Source: Nocardia alba NBRC 108234 (GTDB lineage Bacteria; Actinomycetota; Actinomycetes; Mycobacteriales; Mycobacteriaceae). From it: a stretch of 64,000 bases of DNA. The position numbers were made by a program, and so were the translations under genes. Position 1 is the stretch's first letter, and each line of letters begins with the position of its first letter. The notes under the pieces were generated by a model. The model was given only the letters and a program-made list of their open reading frames with translations, ran no database searches and was not told the DNA's origin. Shown here one piece after another: positions 35,570-43,223 of the stretch. The stretch is taken from contig NZ_BDAX01000025.1 of assembly GCF_001612665.1 (NCBI RefSeq), positions 62,001 through 126,000 on the forward strand. The letters run 5' to 3'.

Positions 35570-36887
35570 TGTCGTCGTCTCCGCCGATGACTGGGGGCAC
35601 GGTCCTGATCTGGTCCGCACCGAGCAGGAGGACACCGTTCTCCTGGGTGATCAGGTAGTCGGGGATGGCCTTGGTTCGTTCGTCGTCGGAAGTGCCGCGA
35701 CCTGCGCCGGGTGCGCCCATGGCGCCCATGCCCGCCGCGCCGCGAGCGGCTGCGGAGGTGACGCCCGCGCGGCTTTCGGGAGCCGTCGCAGCGGGGGAGG
35801 GGGCGCCAGGGGTGCCCCGGCTGGAAGTGCCGGCCGGAGTGCCACTGCCACGCGGGGAGCCCGAACTGCCGACCCCGCTGCCAGTGGGTCGGCCGGAGCC
35901 GGGGGCGCCGGCGCCCGGGGTGCCGACACCGGGCGTGGTTGTGGCAGGACTGGTCGGCGCGGTGGTGCTCGCGGCGGCAGTGTTCTGCGCTGTGGTGGTA
36001 GGCGTGGTGGATTGCGTTGTGGTGGTGCTGCTCTGGGGCGTCGTCGAGTCGGGGTCGGTCGACGAGGTAGTGGTTTCGGTCGGCTCGGTGCCGGAAACCT
36101 CGGGCACCGCGTCGTCGGCGGGCGTTTCCGCGCCCAGGTCTTCGGGTTCGGTGCCGCCGATGGTCGAATCACCCCGGGTGTCAACGGTGTTGGTGGCGCC
36201 ATCGCTGCTGGGTCCGCCGCTATCGCCGGTGATGGTCGGCGCGGTCGGCAAGAAGGGCACGCCGTTGTCGGTTTGGCCGGCGACCTGGCTGTACACGGTG
36301 CGCAGGATCCGCCTGCCCTCCTGGGTGGCCTCGTCGCGGTTGTGATCGTCGACCTTCATCACACCGTCGGCGGGCAGCGCCTTGCCGGTGACGATGGTGC
36401 GCTCGGTTAGGCCGGGCATCAGGGCTTGGGTCTGCTCGATCCCGGTGCGCATCTCGGTGAGTTTGAGGCTGATCGCGGTCGCGGCCTGGGACAGTGGAAT
36501 CGACTGTTGCGCATAGTTGTTCACGGCGGCGACGGCGGCCGAAGCCGCCGCGCCCGTCCATCCGCTGTGGCCGTCGGCACCGGCGATGGTGCGCGCGAAC
36601 TGCTGGTTGAAGCCGGTGAAGGTGCCCATCAGCGCACCGCCGATATTCGCCCACGCGGTGACCGCGTCATCGACGAGCCGCGGTTTCATGGCCGTGACCG
36701 CCGCCTGCATCTGTTCGAGCGTCATGCTGTCGTAGTTGTCGGGGGTGGTGATGTGCGGGGGCTGGAGGTCGCCGCCGAAGATCGTGGCGTAGTCGCCCGC
36801 CCGCTGTCGGTCATAGATCCTGGCGCGCTCGCTGTTCCACTGCTCCTGCGCGGCGATCACCTTGCTCTTGTAGTCCTCGTAGGTCAC
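35556..36887 (-). CDS. PPE-like ESX substrate with PDYLIT C-terminus
   Basis: 443 residues. The N-terminal ~200 residues are helical with SGWTGAAASAAVAAV as the W-x-G turn, the plan of PPE proteins though without a strict PPE start. A long disordered Thr/Ser/Pro/Gly part (about 215-405) follows, ending in a conserved tail, AIPDYLITQENGVLLLGADQ, which is shared with the protein at 10721-12160. GTG 36887 overlaps the PE-like stop (GTGA), so the pair is co-translated. Predicted to be secreted as a heterodimer with the 36884-37264 product, escorted by EspG. Confidence 0.8.
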   Translation of the reverse strand: MTYEDYKSKVIAAQEQWNSERARIYDRQRAGDYATIFGGDLQPPHITTPDNYDSMTLEQMQAAVTAMKPRLVDDAVTAWANIGGALMGTFTGFNQQFARTIAGADGHSGWTGAAASAAVAAVNNYAQQSIPLSQAATAISLKLTEMRTGIEQTQALMPGLTERTIVTGKALPADGVMKVDDHNRDEATQEGRRILRTVYSQVAGQTDNGVPFLPTAPTITGDSGGPSSDGATNTVDTRGDSTIGGTEPEDLGAETPADDAVPEVSGTEPTETTTSSTDPDSTTPQSSTTTTQSTTPTTTAQNTAAASTTAPTSPATTTPGVGTPGAGAPGSGRPTGSGVGSSGSPRGSGTPAGTSSRGTPGAPSPAATAPESRAGVTSAAARGAAGMGAMGAPGAGRGTSDDERTKAIPDYLITQENGVLLLGADQIRTVPPVIGGDDDSAAR

Positions 36888-37264
36888 AGGTGTTCTCCCG
36901 TCGCGGAGATCGCGGCACCGGTCGCTTCGTCCTGAGCGACGAAGTTCGCAATTGCCTTGGCCACAACCTCTTTCGCGGTCTGCACGGCCTCGATGTGCTT
37001 CTTGATGACTTCGTCCAGCGGGCGGTCACCTCCGGACGCGGTCAAGGAGAATTTCCGCTCCAGCGTCTGGCTCGAGTTGAACGAGCCGAAGCCGGAGATA
37101 TTGCGGATCTGGTCGACCTGGGCGTAGACCTCTTCCAGGCGATCCAGGTGGTCGTCACAGACTTTGTCCAGATCCTTGCCAACTTCGGGGTCGAGTGAGA
37201 GTTCACCGGCTTCTGCCTGGATCAAGAGTTGGTTCCACTCGCCGGGGTCGATGCTCAGAAGCAT
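36884..37264 (-). CDS. PE-like partner protein
   Basis: 126 residues, helical hairpin expected: a first amphipathic helix around LDKVCDDHLDRLEEVYAQVD, a short loop ISGFGSFNSS, and a second long helix LDEVIKKHIEAVQTAKEVVA ending at AQDEATGAAI. Size and position immediately before a PPE-like gene, with GTGA overlap, match PE proteins. No PE dipeptide is present at the start. ATG 37264, ten bases after the lipoprotein gene. Confidence 0.72.
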   Translation of the reverse strand: MLLSIDPGEWNQLLIQAEAGELSLDPEVGKDLDKVCDDHLDRLEEVYAQVDQIRNISGFGSFNSSQTLERKFSLTASGGDRPLDEVIKKHIEAVQTAKEVVAKAIANFVAQDEATGAAISATGEHL

Positions 37265-37274
37265 TGGTCACCCA

Positions 37275-37853
37275 CTAGCTCTCAGGAAGGTATCGAGCGA
37301 GGCTGTCGGTGAGTCGGCGCACCTCCGGGCATGGCGCGGGCGGCGCGGATGCGCTGACGCGGTTCAGGAGCCTGAAAAGGACTGATCCGTTCGGAACCTC
37401 AACGGCAACAGTACAACCCAGGTCATGTGTTGATCCGGTCGTTCGAAGTTGAAGTGCTTTGTGTGACGCCACTGTTGTCTCGGTGAAGTCGGTGAAGTCG
37501 GTCCGTGCTCGGGATTCGGCGAGTGTGTGTTCCGAGGACAGAACAGAGAACGTGAACTGCTTCGCGGAGTCCTGCCAACTGCACGTCTTCCATCCTGTGA
37601 AGTCGACCCCAGCGACCTCGTTCTTTCGACTGCCGACGTTCAGGCCAGCCCCGCTGACAGCCGAATCCGGCAGCGAACACGGATCCCACACCTTCGCCTC
37701 GGCATCCACCGAAGTAGGACTCGCCGCCACACTCACACCGCTCGTCGTCTGCGGAGTGGCCGTCCCCTGCTCCCCGTCCCCGCATCCGACGACAGTCACC
37801 CCCGCAACCACGGCAACGCCGAACACCTTCACCACCGCACTTCGAACTGCCAT
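37275..37853 (-). CDS. DUF3558-type lipoprotein
   Basis: 192 residues. Lipoprotein signal peptide MAVRSAVVKVFGVAVVAGVT followed by lipobox VVGC; the mature part begins with a Ser/Thr linker and contains DPCSLPDSAVSGAGLN, then GWKTCSWQDS and LGCTVAVEV, the spaced Cys pattern of DUF3558 proteins. The ATG at 37853 has GGGAGGGA seven bases upstream. DUF3558 lipoproteins often accompany ESX genes in Nocardia and mycobacteria; role unknown, presumably at the outer face of the membrane. Confidence 0.82.
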   Translation of the reverse strand: MAVRSAVVKVFGVAVVAGVTVVGCGDGEQGTATPQTTSGVSVAASPTSVDAEAKVWDPCSLPDSAVSGAGLNVGSRKNEVAGVDFTGWKTCSWQDSAKQFTFSVLSSEHTLAESRARTDFTDFTETTVASHKALQLRTTGSTHDLGCTVAVEVPNGSVLFRLLNRVSASAPPAPCPEVRRLTDSLARYLPES

Positions 37854-37946
37854 GCCTTCGTCCCTCCCACAGAACCAGCGCTCGTTCATGACGCCCCCGC
37901 CCCGATGATCGTAGTCACTGTGGTGCGCTTCGCGACAGCTCACGTT

Positions 37947-38456
37947 CTACGCCGCCGCGCACGGTGCGGACGCGGTCATCGTGAACCGCACTTGCCGGCT
38001 GGTCGCGTAGCGATCCACGCCGACGGTGAATCCGCGCTCGTCCTCGTAGGACCGGTTCACCGGGTCGTCGCCAGGGACGGGGTCGGGCCGGAGGGTGAAA
38101 CCGTGCGCGGTCATGGCGTCGAGATTGGCCAGTGCGTGGTCAATGAACTCCTGTGAGGGATCGATCTCGGTTCTCGAATGGTGCGGTGTCCACGGTGGAC
38201 CGACCGCGCGCAACGTATTCGGGTCGGTTCGACAGCCCGCCCCGAGCGCGACGTCGCGCACCGCGGCATCGGTCGGTTCGGGCCAGATCCGATGGAAATT
38301 GGCTGTGACGATCGGGGCCGCTTCGGCCACGGTCAGGCCGCTACCCTTCTTGATCTGCTGATCGGTCGGTCCCTCATGGATGAAGCCGGAACACCCAGTG
38401 AGGGTGGACGTTCCGACAACTGCCGCGAGGACGAACTTCATCGGGGTCGTGTTCAT
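37947..38456 (-). CDS. Putative lipoprotein in ESX operon
   Basis: 169 residues. Signal peptide MNTTPMKFVLAAVVGTSTL with lipobox LTGC; the mature part has two further Cys residues (ALGAGCRTDP and ASAPCAAA at the end) that could form a disulfide, plus a segment DDPVNRSYEDERGFTVGVD. No family recognised. ATG 38456 overlaps the DUF1023 gene stop (ATGA), so it is part of the same operon and probably a membrane-attached accessory. Confidence 0.8.
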   Translation of the reverse strand: MNTTPMKFVLAAVVGTSTLTGCSGFIHEGPTDQQIKKGSGLTVAEAAPIVTANFHRIWPEPTDAAVRDVALGAGCRTDPNTLRAVGPPWTPHHSRTEIDPSQEFIDHALANLDAMTAHGFTLRPDPVPGDDPVNRSYEDERGFTVGVDRYATSRQVRFTMTASAPCAAA

Positions 38457-40303
38457 CCGACGTCGATCATTCGACCCGGTCCGGGGTTGTCGGTGATGCG
38501 AGGGTCGCCGTAGGCGTCGATCTCGATTCCCAGTGCGGCCGCGGCCTGCTCGGCAGCGGCAGCCTTCGCGGCGTCGAATCCTTCCTTGGCGCCGTTGCCG
38601 TTGTCGCCCAATCCGATATCCACGTAGCGGGTTTCGATCCCACGTTCGACGTAGGCGGTGGCTTGCGACCCCGCGATCACACCGGCGATGTTGCGAAATG
38701 CCGTCGAATTCGGGTCATCCCAGTATTTTCCGTGGCCGTCGGTGCCGAAGACGACTTCGCCGCTGCGGTGACCGTCGATGTCAGTGCCGTAGAAGCCGGT
38801 ATCGAGGCGAGTGACTCCCGGCACCTCGTCGGGATCTCCGCCGAGGATCTCGGAGGCGTGCGGATTGCCGGGTATCGCGACTCCACCCGGAATTCGCAGT
38901 CCCGCTTCGGGATAGGACTGCACCACCCCGATCAGATCACCGGGCGCGGTCATCGAATACCGCTCGACATTCGGATCGGGATTGTTCCACCCGGTGTCGA
39001 AAACCCCTGTACCGGCGGACGAGGCGTGCAGGATCCGATCGGCGCGCAAACCGAGCTGTTCGGCCGAACCCACGATCGAACCGCCGTACGAATGCCCGAC
39101 GTAGGAGACCGGTGTCCCCGGTGCGCTCGCCCCGACTTCCCGGTCGATTTCGCGGCCGAAATCGACCAGCCGAGGTGCCATGTCGGCAGCGAACCTCGGA
39201 CTCGGCGCACCATCGGAAAGACTTGTCAGGCTTTGCGGGAAGTCACCCTCCATGTACAGCAGGATCGGGCCGCCGGTTCGGTCCGCCAGGTTCCAGGCGG
39301 CCACCTGGTTCGAACCGGAACCGTTCAGGTTGGTGCCGGTACCGGGCACATAGACCCCCACCCCGGGCACACCCGCCTTCATCTCGCCGACCATCTCGAT
39401 CATCCGGCCGTTGCCCTCGGTGCTGAACATGACGAACTTGCGGTCGACCATGCCCAGTTGCGGTGTCGCTGTCGCGGCAGCGGTGGTGTCGAGGGTGCCC
39501 GCACCGTCGGGATTCGGGATCGGCGCGAGCATCGCCTCCAACTGCGCGATCCGGGACCTGTCCGGATTCGGTGCGGCCTTCGCCGACGTCAGCGCGTTGC
39601 GAACATTGATCTCGTTGGCCTCGATCCGCATCACGAACGGCACCCCGTTCAGATTGCCCAGTTTCTCCGGCGCCGCGATCACCAGCTGACGTCGCGCGTC
39701 GGGACTCAACCCGGCCAGTAAGCTCGCCCGCTCATCCGGCGACATCGACGCCAACTGGATCGCGACCGCGTCCGGATCCCGCATCGAACCATCGGCGAGG
39801 GTGATGTCGGGCTGACCCTCGCGCATCGCGCCGAGGTCGCCCACCGATTCCCGCAGCTTGGCGCCGAACAGGTTGTCGAGGCGTTCGAGCTCGTCCAATC
39901 CGCTGAGCAGATTGAGCTGGAAGACTCCCGCTGCGCCTTCCCGCTCCGGATCGGCATGGGTCACCCGGCCGTCGGACGCGACCATGAAACCTTGCGCGAC
40001 GGCGAGGTTCTTCTGTTCCAGCACATAGGTTTTGGCGTGCTTCAAGCCCTGGTAGGCGTCTTCGGCATCGTCGGCCACGCGCAGCAGTACGGTGCGGACC
40101 TCGTAGCCGTGATCGACTTCCTCATCGATTCGTCGCGAGGCCGCATCCCTGGTCTGCCCGTACCAGCCGCCCGCCGCCGAGACCGCGCGCGAGCAGTCGT
40201 CGACGGCGCAAGAGAGGAGGTCCGCGTTGGTGCGGGCGGCTTGCGCGGCGCGGTGCAGGCCCTCGAGGTCCCAGGTGTCGAGTTGAGGGATCGCCGGGCG
40301 CAT
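38453..40303 (-). CDS. DUF1023 alpha/beta hydrolase with WXG-like N-terminal domain
   Basis: 616 residues. The first ~130 residues are helical with WYGQTRDAASRRIDEEVDHG, resembling WXG100/EspA-type hairpins. The C-terminal half is the DUF1023 hydrolase: VPGTGTNL, nucleophile elbow VSYVGHSYGGSIVGS (Ser near residue 402), then ILHASSAGTGV. Such proteins in Nocardia and mycobacteria sit among ESX genes and are probably type VII-secreted lipases or esterases. The ATG overlaps the preceding stop (TGATG). No signal peptide, consistent with ESX export. Confidence 0.85.
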   Translation of the reverse strand: MRPAIPQLDTWDLEGLHRAAQAARTNADLLSCAVDDCSRAVSAAGGWYGQTRDAASRRIDEEVDHGYEVRTVLLRVADDAEDAYQGLKHAKTYVLEQKNLAVAQGFMVASDGRVTHADPEREGAAGVFQLNLLSGLDELERLDNLFGAKLRESVGDLGAMREGQPDITLADGSMRDPDAVAIQLASMSPDERASLLAGLSPDARRQLVIAAPEKLGNLNGVPFVMRIEANEINVRNALTSAKAAPNPDRSRIAQLEAMLAPIPNPDGAGTLDTTAAATATPQLGMVDRKFVMFSTEGNGRMIEMVGEMKAGVPGVGVYVPGTGTNLNGSGSNQVAAWNLADRTGGPILLYMEGDFPQSLTSLSDGAPSPRFAADMAPRLVDFGREIDREVGASAPGTPVSYVGHSYGGSIVGSAEQLGLRADRILHASSAGTGVFDTGWNNPDPNVERYSMTAPGDLIGVVQSYPEAGLRIPGGVAIPGNPHASEILGGDPDEVPGVTRLDTGFYGTDIDGHRSGEVVFGTDGHGKYWDDPNSTAFRNIAGVIAGSQATAYVERGIETRYVDIGLGDNGNGAKEGFDAAKAAAAEQAAAALGIEIDAYGDPRITDNPGPGRMIDVG

Positions 40304-40596
40304 CAGCGGGTGCCGAGCTTTCCGATTTCGCCGGCGATCTCGGTGTCTCTGGCCTGGATATCGGCGGAGAACTTGTCGACGAGGTCGGCCAGCGTCGTGT
40401 ACCGGGCCGCGATCGAGTCCATCGCCTGCGTGGCCGGGTCGGTCAGCCCGCGCACGGCGGCGAGTACGTCGCTGCCGTCGCCGCTCGCCTCGTTCGCGGC
40501 CGTCCAGCTCAGCGCGTCGACTTCGGCGGCTTCGCGGCGCCAGGTCGTCGCCATGGTCGTCAACTGATCGGGCTCGACGCCCAGGGTCCCGCTCAC
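40303..40596 (-). CDS. EspC-like / WXG100-type small protein
   Basis: 97 residues, starting GTG 40596 behind AAGGAGGGG. Begins GVEPDQLTTMATTWRREAAE, the pattern of DUF2580/EspC-type proteins (V-x-P-x-x-L near the start), followed by a second helix TQAMDSIAARYTTLADLVDK. No W-x-G. First gene of the seven-gene minus-strand ESX accessory operon; it is the likely helical partner of the DUF1023 protein encoded next. Confidence 0.8.
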   Translation of the reverse strand: MSGTLGVEPDQLTTMATTWRREAAEVDALSWTAANEASGDGSDVLAAVRGLTDPATQAMDSIAARYTTLADLVDKFSADIQARDTEIAGEIGKLGTR

Positions 40597-40702
40597 GATG
40601 CCCCCTCCTTCGCTGCCGAAGGACTACGCGTCCGTGCGGACCGGTCCCTTCGTGAAGGTTGGACGGGGCAGACGAAAAGAAGGTTCCATCATGTGAGGTG
40701 AG

Positions 40703-41152
40703 TCACACCGATGCGGATTCGTCCCTGTCCGCGTCGGTTCGGCTGTGCACGCACTCGCGGCAGGTGCCGAAGATCTCGAGCGTGTGGCTCACCTCGGTGA
40801 ACCCGTGCTCGCTGGCGATGGTCTCGGCCCATGCCTCGACCGTCGGGCCCTCGACTTCGACGGTGCGCCCGCAGTGGCGACACACCAGATGGTGATGGTG
40901 GCCGCTCGAGCACTGGCGATAGACGGATTCGCCGGTGTCGGTGCGCAGCACGTCGACCATGCCGGCGTCGGCCAGGGACTGGAGGGTTCGGTAGACGGTG
41001 GTGAGGCCGATGCCCTCGCCGCGTTTGCGAAGCTCATCGTGCAATTCCTGCGCCGAACGGAACTCGTCGATATTGCCGAGCAGGGCCGAGATGGCACTGC
41101 GCTGACGGGTGCTGCGCACCCCGACCTGCTTCGCGGAGGTGTTGTCTGCCAC
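40703..41152 (-). CDS. zur: Zinc uptake regulator Zur (Fur family, FurB)
   Basis: 149 residues. Represses zinc-uptake genes when Zn2+ is bound. Winged helix with LTTVYRTLQSLADAG, regulatory His cluster SSGHHHHLVCRHC with the first CxxC, and second pair CRECVH forming the structural zinc site. GTG 41152 lies three bases after the smtB stop; the arrangement smtB-zur on one transcript is the one established in M. tuberculosis (Rv2358-Rv2359). Confidence 0.94.
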   Translation of the reverse strand: MADNTSAKQVGVRSTRQRSAISALLGNIDEFRSAQELHDELRKRGEGIGLTTVYRTLQSLADAGMVDVLRTDTGESVYRQCSSGHHHHLVCRHCGRTVEVEGPTVEAWAETIASEHGFTEVSHTLEIFGTCRECVHSRTDADRDESASV

Positions 41153-41155
41153 GGC

Positions 41156-41506
41156 TTACCCTTCCTCGGCATGGGCGACGGCATCGACCACGATATGCGC
41201 CAGATGGTCGTCGACGAGTTCGTAGAGCACCTCGCGGCCCGAGCGTTCGCCGTGCACGACGCCCGCCGATTTGAGAATGCGCAAATGCTGGCTGACCAGC
41301 GGTTGGGTAACGCCGAGGGCGTCGACCAGCTCGTGCACGCAGCGCGGCGACTCACGCAGCTGCAGCACGATGGCGATGCGGACCGGCGCGGCCAGTGCCC
41401 GCAGCAGCTCGCCCGCGTCCTCGAGTACCGTGCGCGACGGCACGGCGGCGGGCGCGGGGGAGTGGTACGGGTTGTGCGGATGCGCGGGCGCGGCCTCGGT
41501 GGTCAT
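41156..41506 (-). CDS. smtB: Zinc-sensing ArsR/SmtB repressor
   Basis: 116 residues from ATG 41506 with AAGGAG eight bases upstream. HTH region LGVTQPLVSQHLRILKSAG. The C-terminal helix carries DDHLAHIVVDAVAHAEE, which fits the alpha5 zinc site D-x-H-x10-H-x2-E exactly, so zinc sensing is well supported. The N-terminus has a His/Pro-rich tail (HPHNPYH). In M. tuberculosis SmtB represses zur at low zinc, linking the two regulators in series. Confidence 0.93.
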   Translation of the reverse strand: MTTEAAPAHPHNPYHSPAPAAVPSRTVLEDAGELLRALAAPVRIAIVLQLRESPRCVHELVDALGVTQPLVSQHLRILKSAGVVHGERSGREVLYELVDDHLAHIVVDAVAHAEEG

Positions 41507-41519
41507 GAACCAACTCCTT

Positions 41520-41538
41520 AATGGAAACAGATTCCATT
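41520..41538. promoter_or_regulatory. Palindrome 1 upstream of smtB-zur (Zur-box-like)
   Basis: AATGGAA (41520-41526), ACAGA, TTCCATT (41532-41538): perfect 7-bp inverted repeat 13 bp before the smtB start. The core TGGAAACAGATTCCA resembles actinobacterial Zur boxes of the form TGRNAAYGRTTNYCA as I remember them (13 of 15 positions). Confidence 0.55.
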
Positions 41539-41543
41539 TTGAT

Positions 41544-41559
41544 ATGCACAATTGCGCAT
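41544..41559. promoter_or_regulatory. Palindrome 2 upstream of smtB-zur (ArsR/SmtB-type operator)
   Basis: ATGCACAATTGCGCAT is a 16-bp palindrome with one mismatched pair, centred on CAATTG. It resembles ArsR/SmtB operators of the ATATG-x-CA...TG-x-CATAT type and is a good candidate for the SmtB site. Confidence 0.55.
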
Positions 41560-41709
41560 GTCAAATGACGCGCCGCGCGGACACCTCGGGTGCTGCAAAC
41601 TCACTGGACGGGTGCCGATACGCTCTATCGCAATACGAACGCTACGTCGTAAAGCGCAGTCTGCCGACGTGGCGAATATTCCGACTCGCAGTGGATGGAG
41701 AAATCTCGC

Positions 41710-43095
41710 GTGGCACCCAAGTCGAAGGTGGACACCGTTGCCAACCTCGCCAAGCGCCGGGGTCTGGTCTACCCGTGCGGTGAGATCTACGGAGGCACCA
41801 AGTCGGCGTGGGACTACGGTCCGCTCGGCGTCGAGCTGAAGGACAACATCAAGCGGCAGTGGTGGCGGACCATGGTCACCAGCCGCGACGACGTCGTCGG
41901 CCTCGACTCCTCGGTGATCCTGCCGCGCCAGGTCTGGGAAGCCTCTGGCCACGTGGCCACCTTCTCCGATCCGCTGGTCGAGTCGTTGCACACGCACAAG
42001 CGCTACCGCGCCGACCATCTCATCGAGGCCTACGAGGCCAAGCACGGGCACCCGCCCGCCAACGGCCTGGCCGACATCAACGATCCCGACACCGGCCAGC
42101 CCGGCAAGTGGACCGAACCGCGCAACTTCTCCGGTCTGCTCAAGACCTTCCTCGGCCCGGTCGACGACGAAGAGGGCATGCACTACCTGCGTCCCGAAAC
42201 GGCCCAGGGCATCTTCGTCAACTTCAAGAACGTCCAGGAGACCGCGCGCAAGAAGCCGCCGTTCGGCATCGCCCAGATCGGCAAGAGTTTCCGCAACGAG
42301 ATCACGCCGGGCAACTTCATCTTCCGCACGCGCGAGTTCGAGCAGATGGAGATGGAGTTCTTCGTCAAGCCCGGCGAGGACGTGGAGTGGCACAAGTACT
42401 GGATCGATACCCGCCTGTCCTGGTACACCGACCTCGGCATCGACCCGGAGAACCTGCGCCTGTTCGAGCACCCGAAGGAAAAGCTGTCGCACTACTCGGC
42501 GGGCACCACCGACATCGAGTACCGCTTCCGCTTCCAGGGCAGCGAATGGGGCGAGCTCGAGGGCATCGCCAACCGCACCGACTACGACCTCAAGACGCAC
42601 TCGGAGCACTCGAACGTCGACCTGAGCTACCGCGATCAGGCCTCCGGTGAGCGCTACACGCCCTACGTCATCGAGCCGGCCGCCGGTCTGACCCGTTCGC
42701 TGATGGCATTCCTGGTCGACGCCTACACCGTCGACCAGGTGCCCACCGCGAAGGGCACGACCGAAGAGCGGATCAGCCTGCGTCTGGATCCGCGCCTCGC
42801 GCCGGTCAAGGCCGCGGTGCTGCCGCTCTCGCGCAACGCCGACCTGACCCCGAAGGCCAAGGATCTCGCCACCCAGCTGCGCCGCAACTGGAATGTCGAC
42901 TTCGACGACGCGGGCGCCATCGGCCGTCGGTACCGTCGTCAGGACGAGATCGGTACGCCGTTCTGCATCACGGTCGACTTCGACACCATCGACGACCACG
43001 CGGTGACGATCCGCGAGCGTGACTCGATGGCCCAGGAGCGCATCGCCCTGGACAAGGTCGAGGCCTACCTGGCGGCACGGCTGATCGGCGCCTGA
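41710..43095 (+). CDS. glyS: Glycyl-tRNA synthetase (alpha2 class II type)
   Basis: 461 residues from GTG 41710, with GGAG upstream; ATG 41695 is an alternative. Charges tRNA-Gly. Class II motifs: RPETAQGIFVNF, then KSFRNEITPGNFIFRTREFEQME (motif 2 region) and the motif 3 stretch IEPAAGLTRSLMAFL; the anticodon-binding domain contains GAIGRRYRRQDEIGTPF. Eukaryote/archaea-like alpha2 enzyme as in other actinobacteria. Divergent from smtB-zur, as in M. tuberculosis. Followed by a strong terminator. Confidence 0.97.
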   Translation: MAPKSKVDTVANLAKRRGLVYPCGEIYGGTKSAWDYGPLGVELKDNIKRQWWRTMVTSRDDVVGLDSSVILPRQVWEASGHVATFSDPLVESLHTHKRYRADHLIEAYEAKHGHPPANGLADINDPDTGQPGKWTEPRNFSGLLKTFLGPVDDEEGMHYLRPETAQGIFVNFKNVQETARKKPPFGIAQIGKSFRNEITPGNFIFRTREFEQMEMEFFVKPGEDVEWHKYWIDTRLSWYTDLGIDPENLRLFEHPKEKLSHYSAGTTDIEYRFRFQGSEWGELEGIANRTDYDLKTHSEHSNVDLSYRDQASGERYTPYVIEPAAGLTRSLMAFLVDAYTVDQVPTAKGTTEERISLRLDPRLAPVKAAVLPLSRNADLTPKAKDLATQLRRNWNVDFDDAGAIGRRYRRQDEIGTPFCITVDFDTIDDHAVTIRERDSMAQERIALDKVEAYLAARLIGA

Positions 43096-43107
43096 TACCG
43101 CAGGTCG

Positions 43108-43141
43108 AAGGGCCCGCACCGGCACGTCGGTGCGGGCCCTT
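43108..43141 (+). terminator. Rho-independent terminator of glyS
   Basis: AAGGGCCCGCACCG (43108-43121), loop GCACGT, CGGTGCGGGCCCTT (43128-43141): 14-bp perfect stem followed by TTCCC, 12 bases after the glyS stop. Confidence 0.9.
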
Positions 43142-43223
43142 TCCCGTCCGCGCGATGGGCGGTTGATCACACCGCGTAGCTGACGGTTTGCGTTGGCTGG
43201 GCGCTTGCCTCACCATCTTCGTT

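Noticed and set aside
34799..35635. Start of the EspG gene at 35635
   Set aside because: It would overlap the PPE-like gene by 80 bases; GTG 35569 gives the expected family N-terminus.
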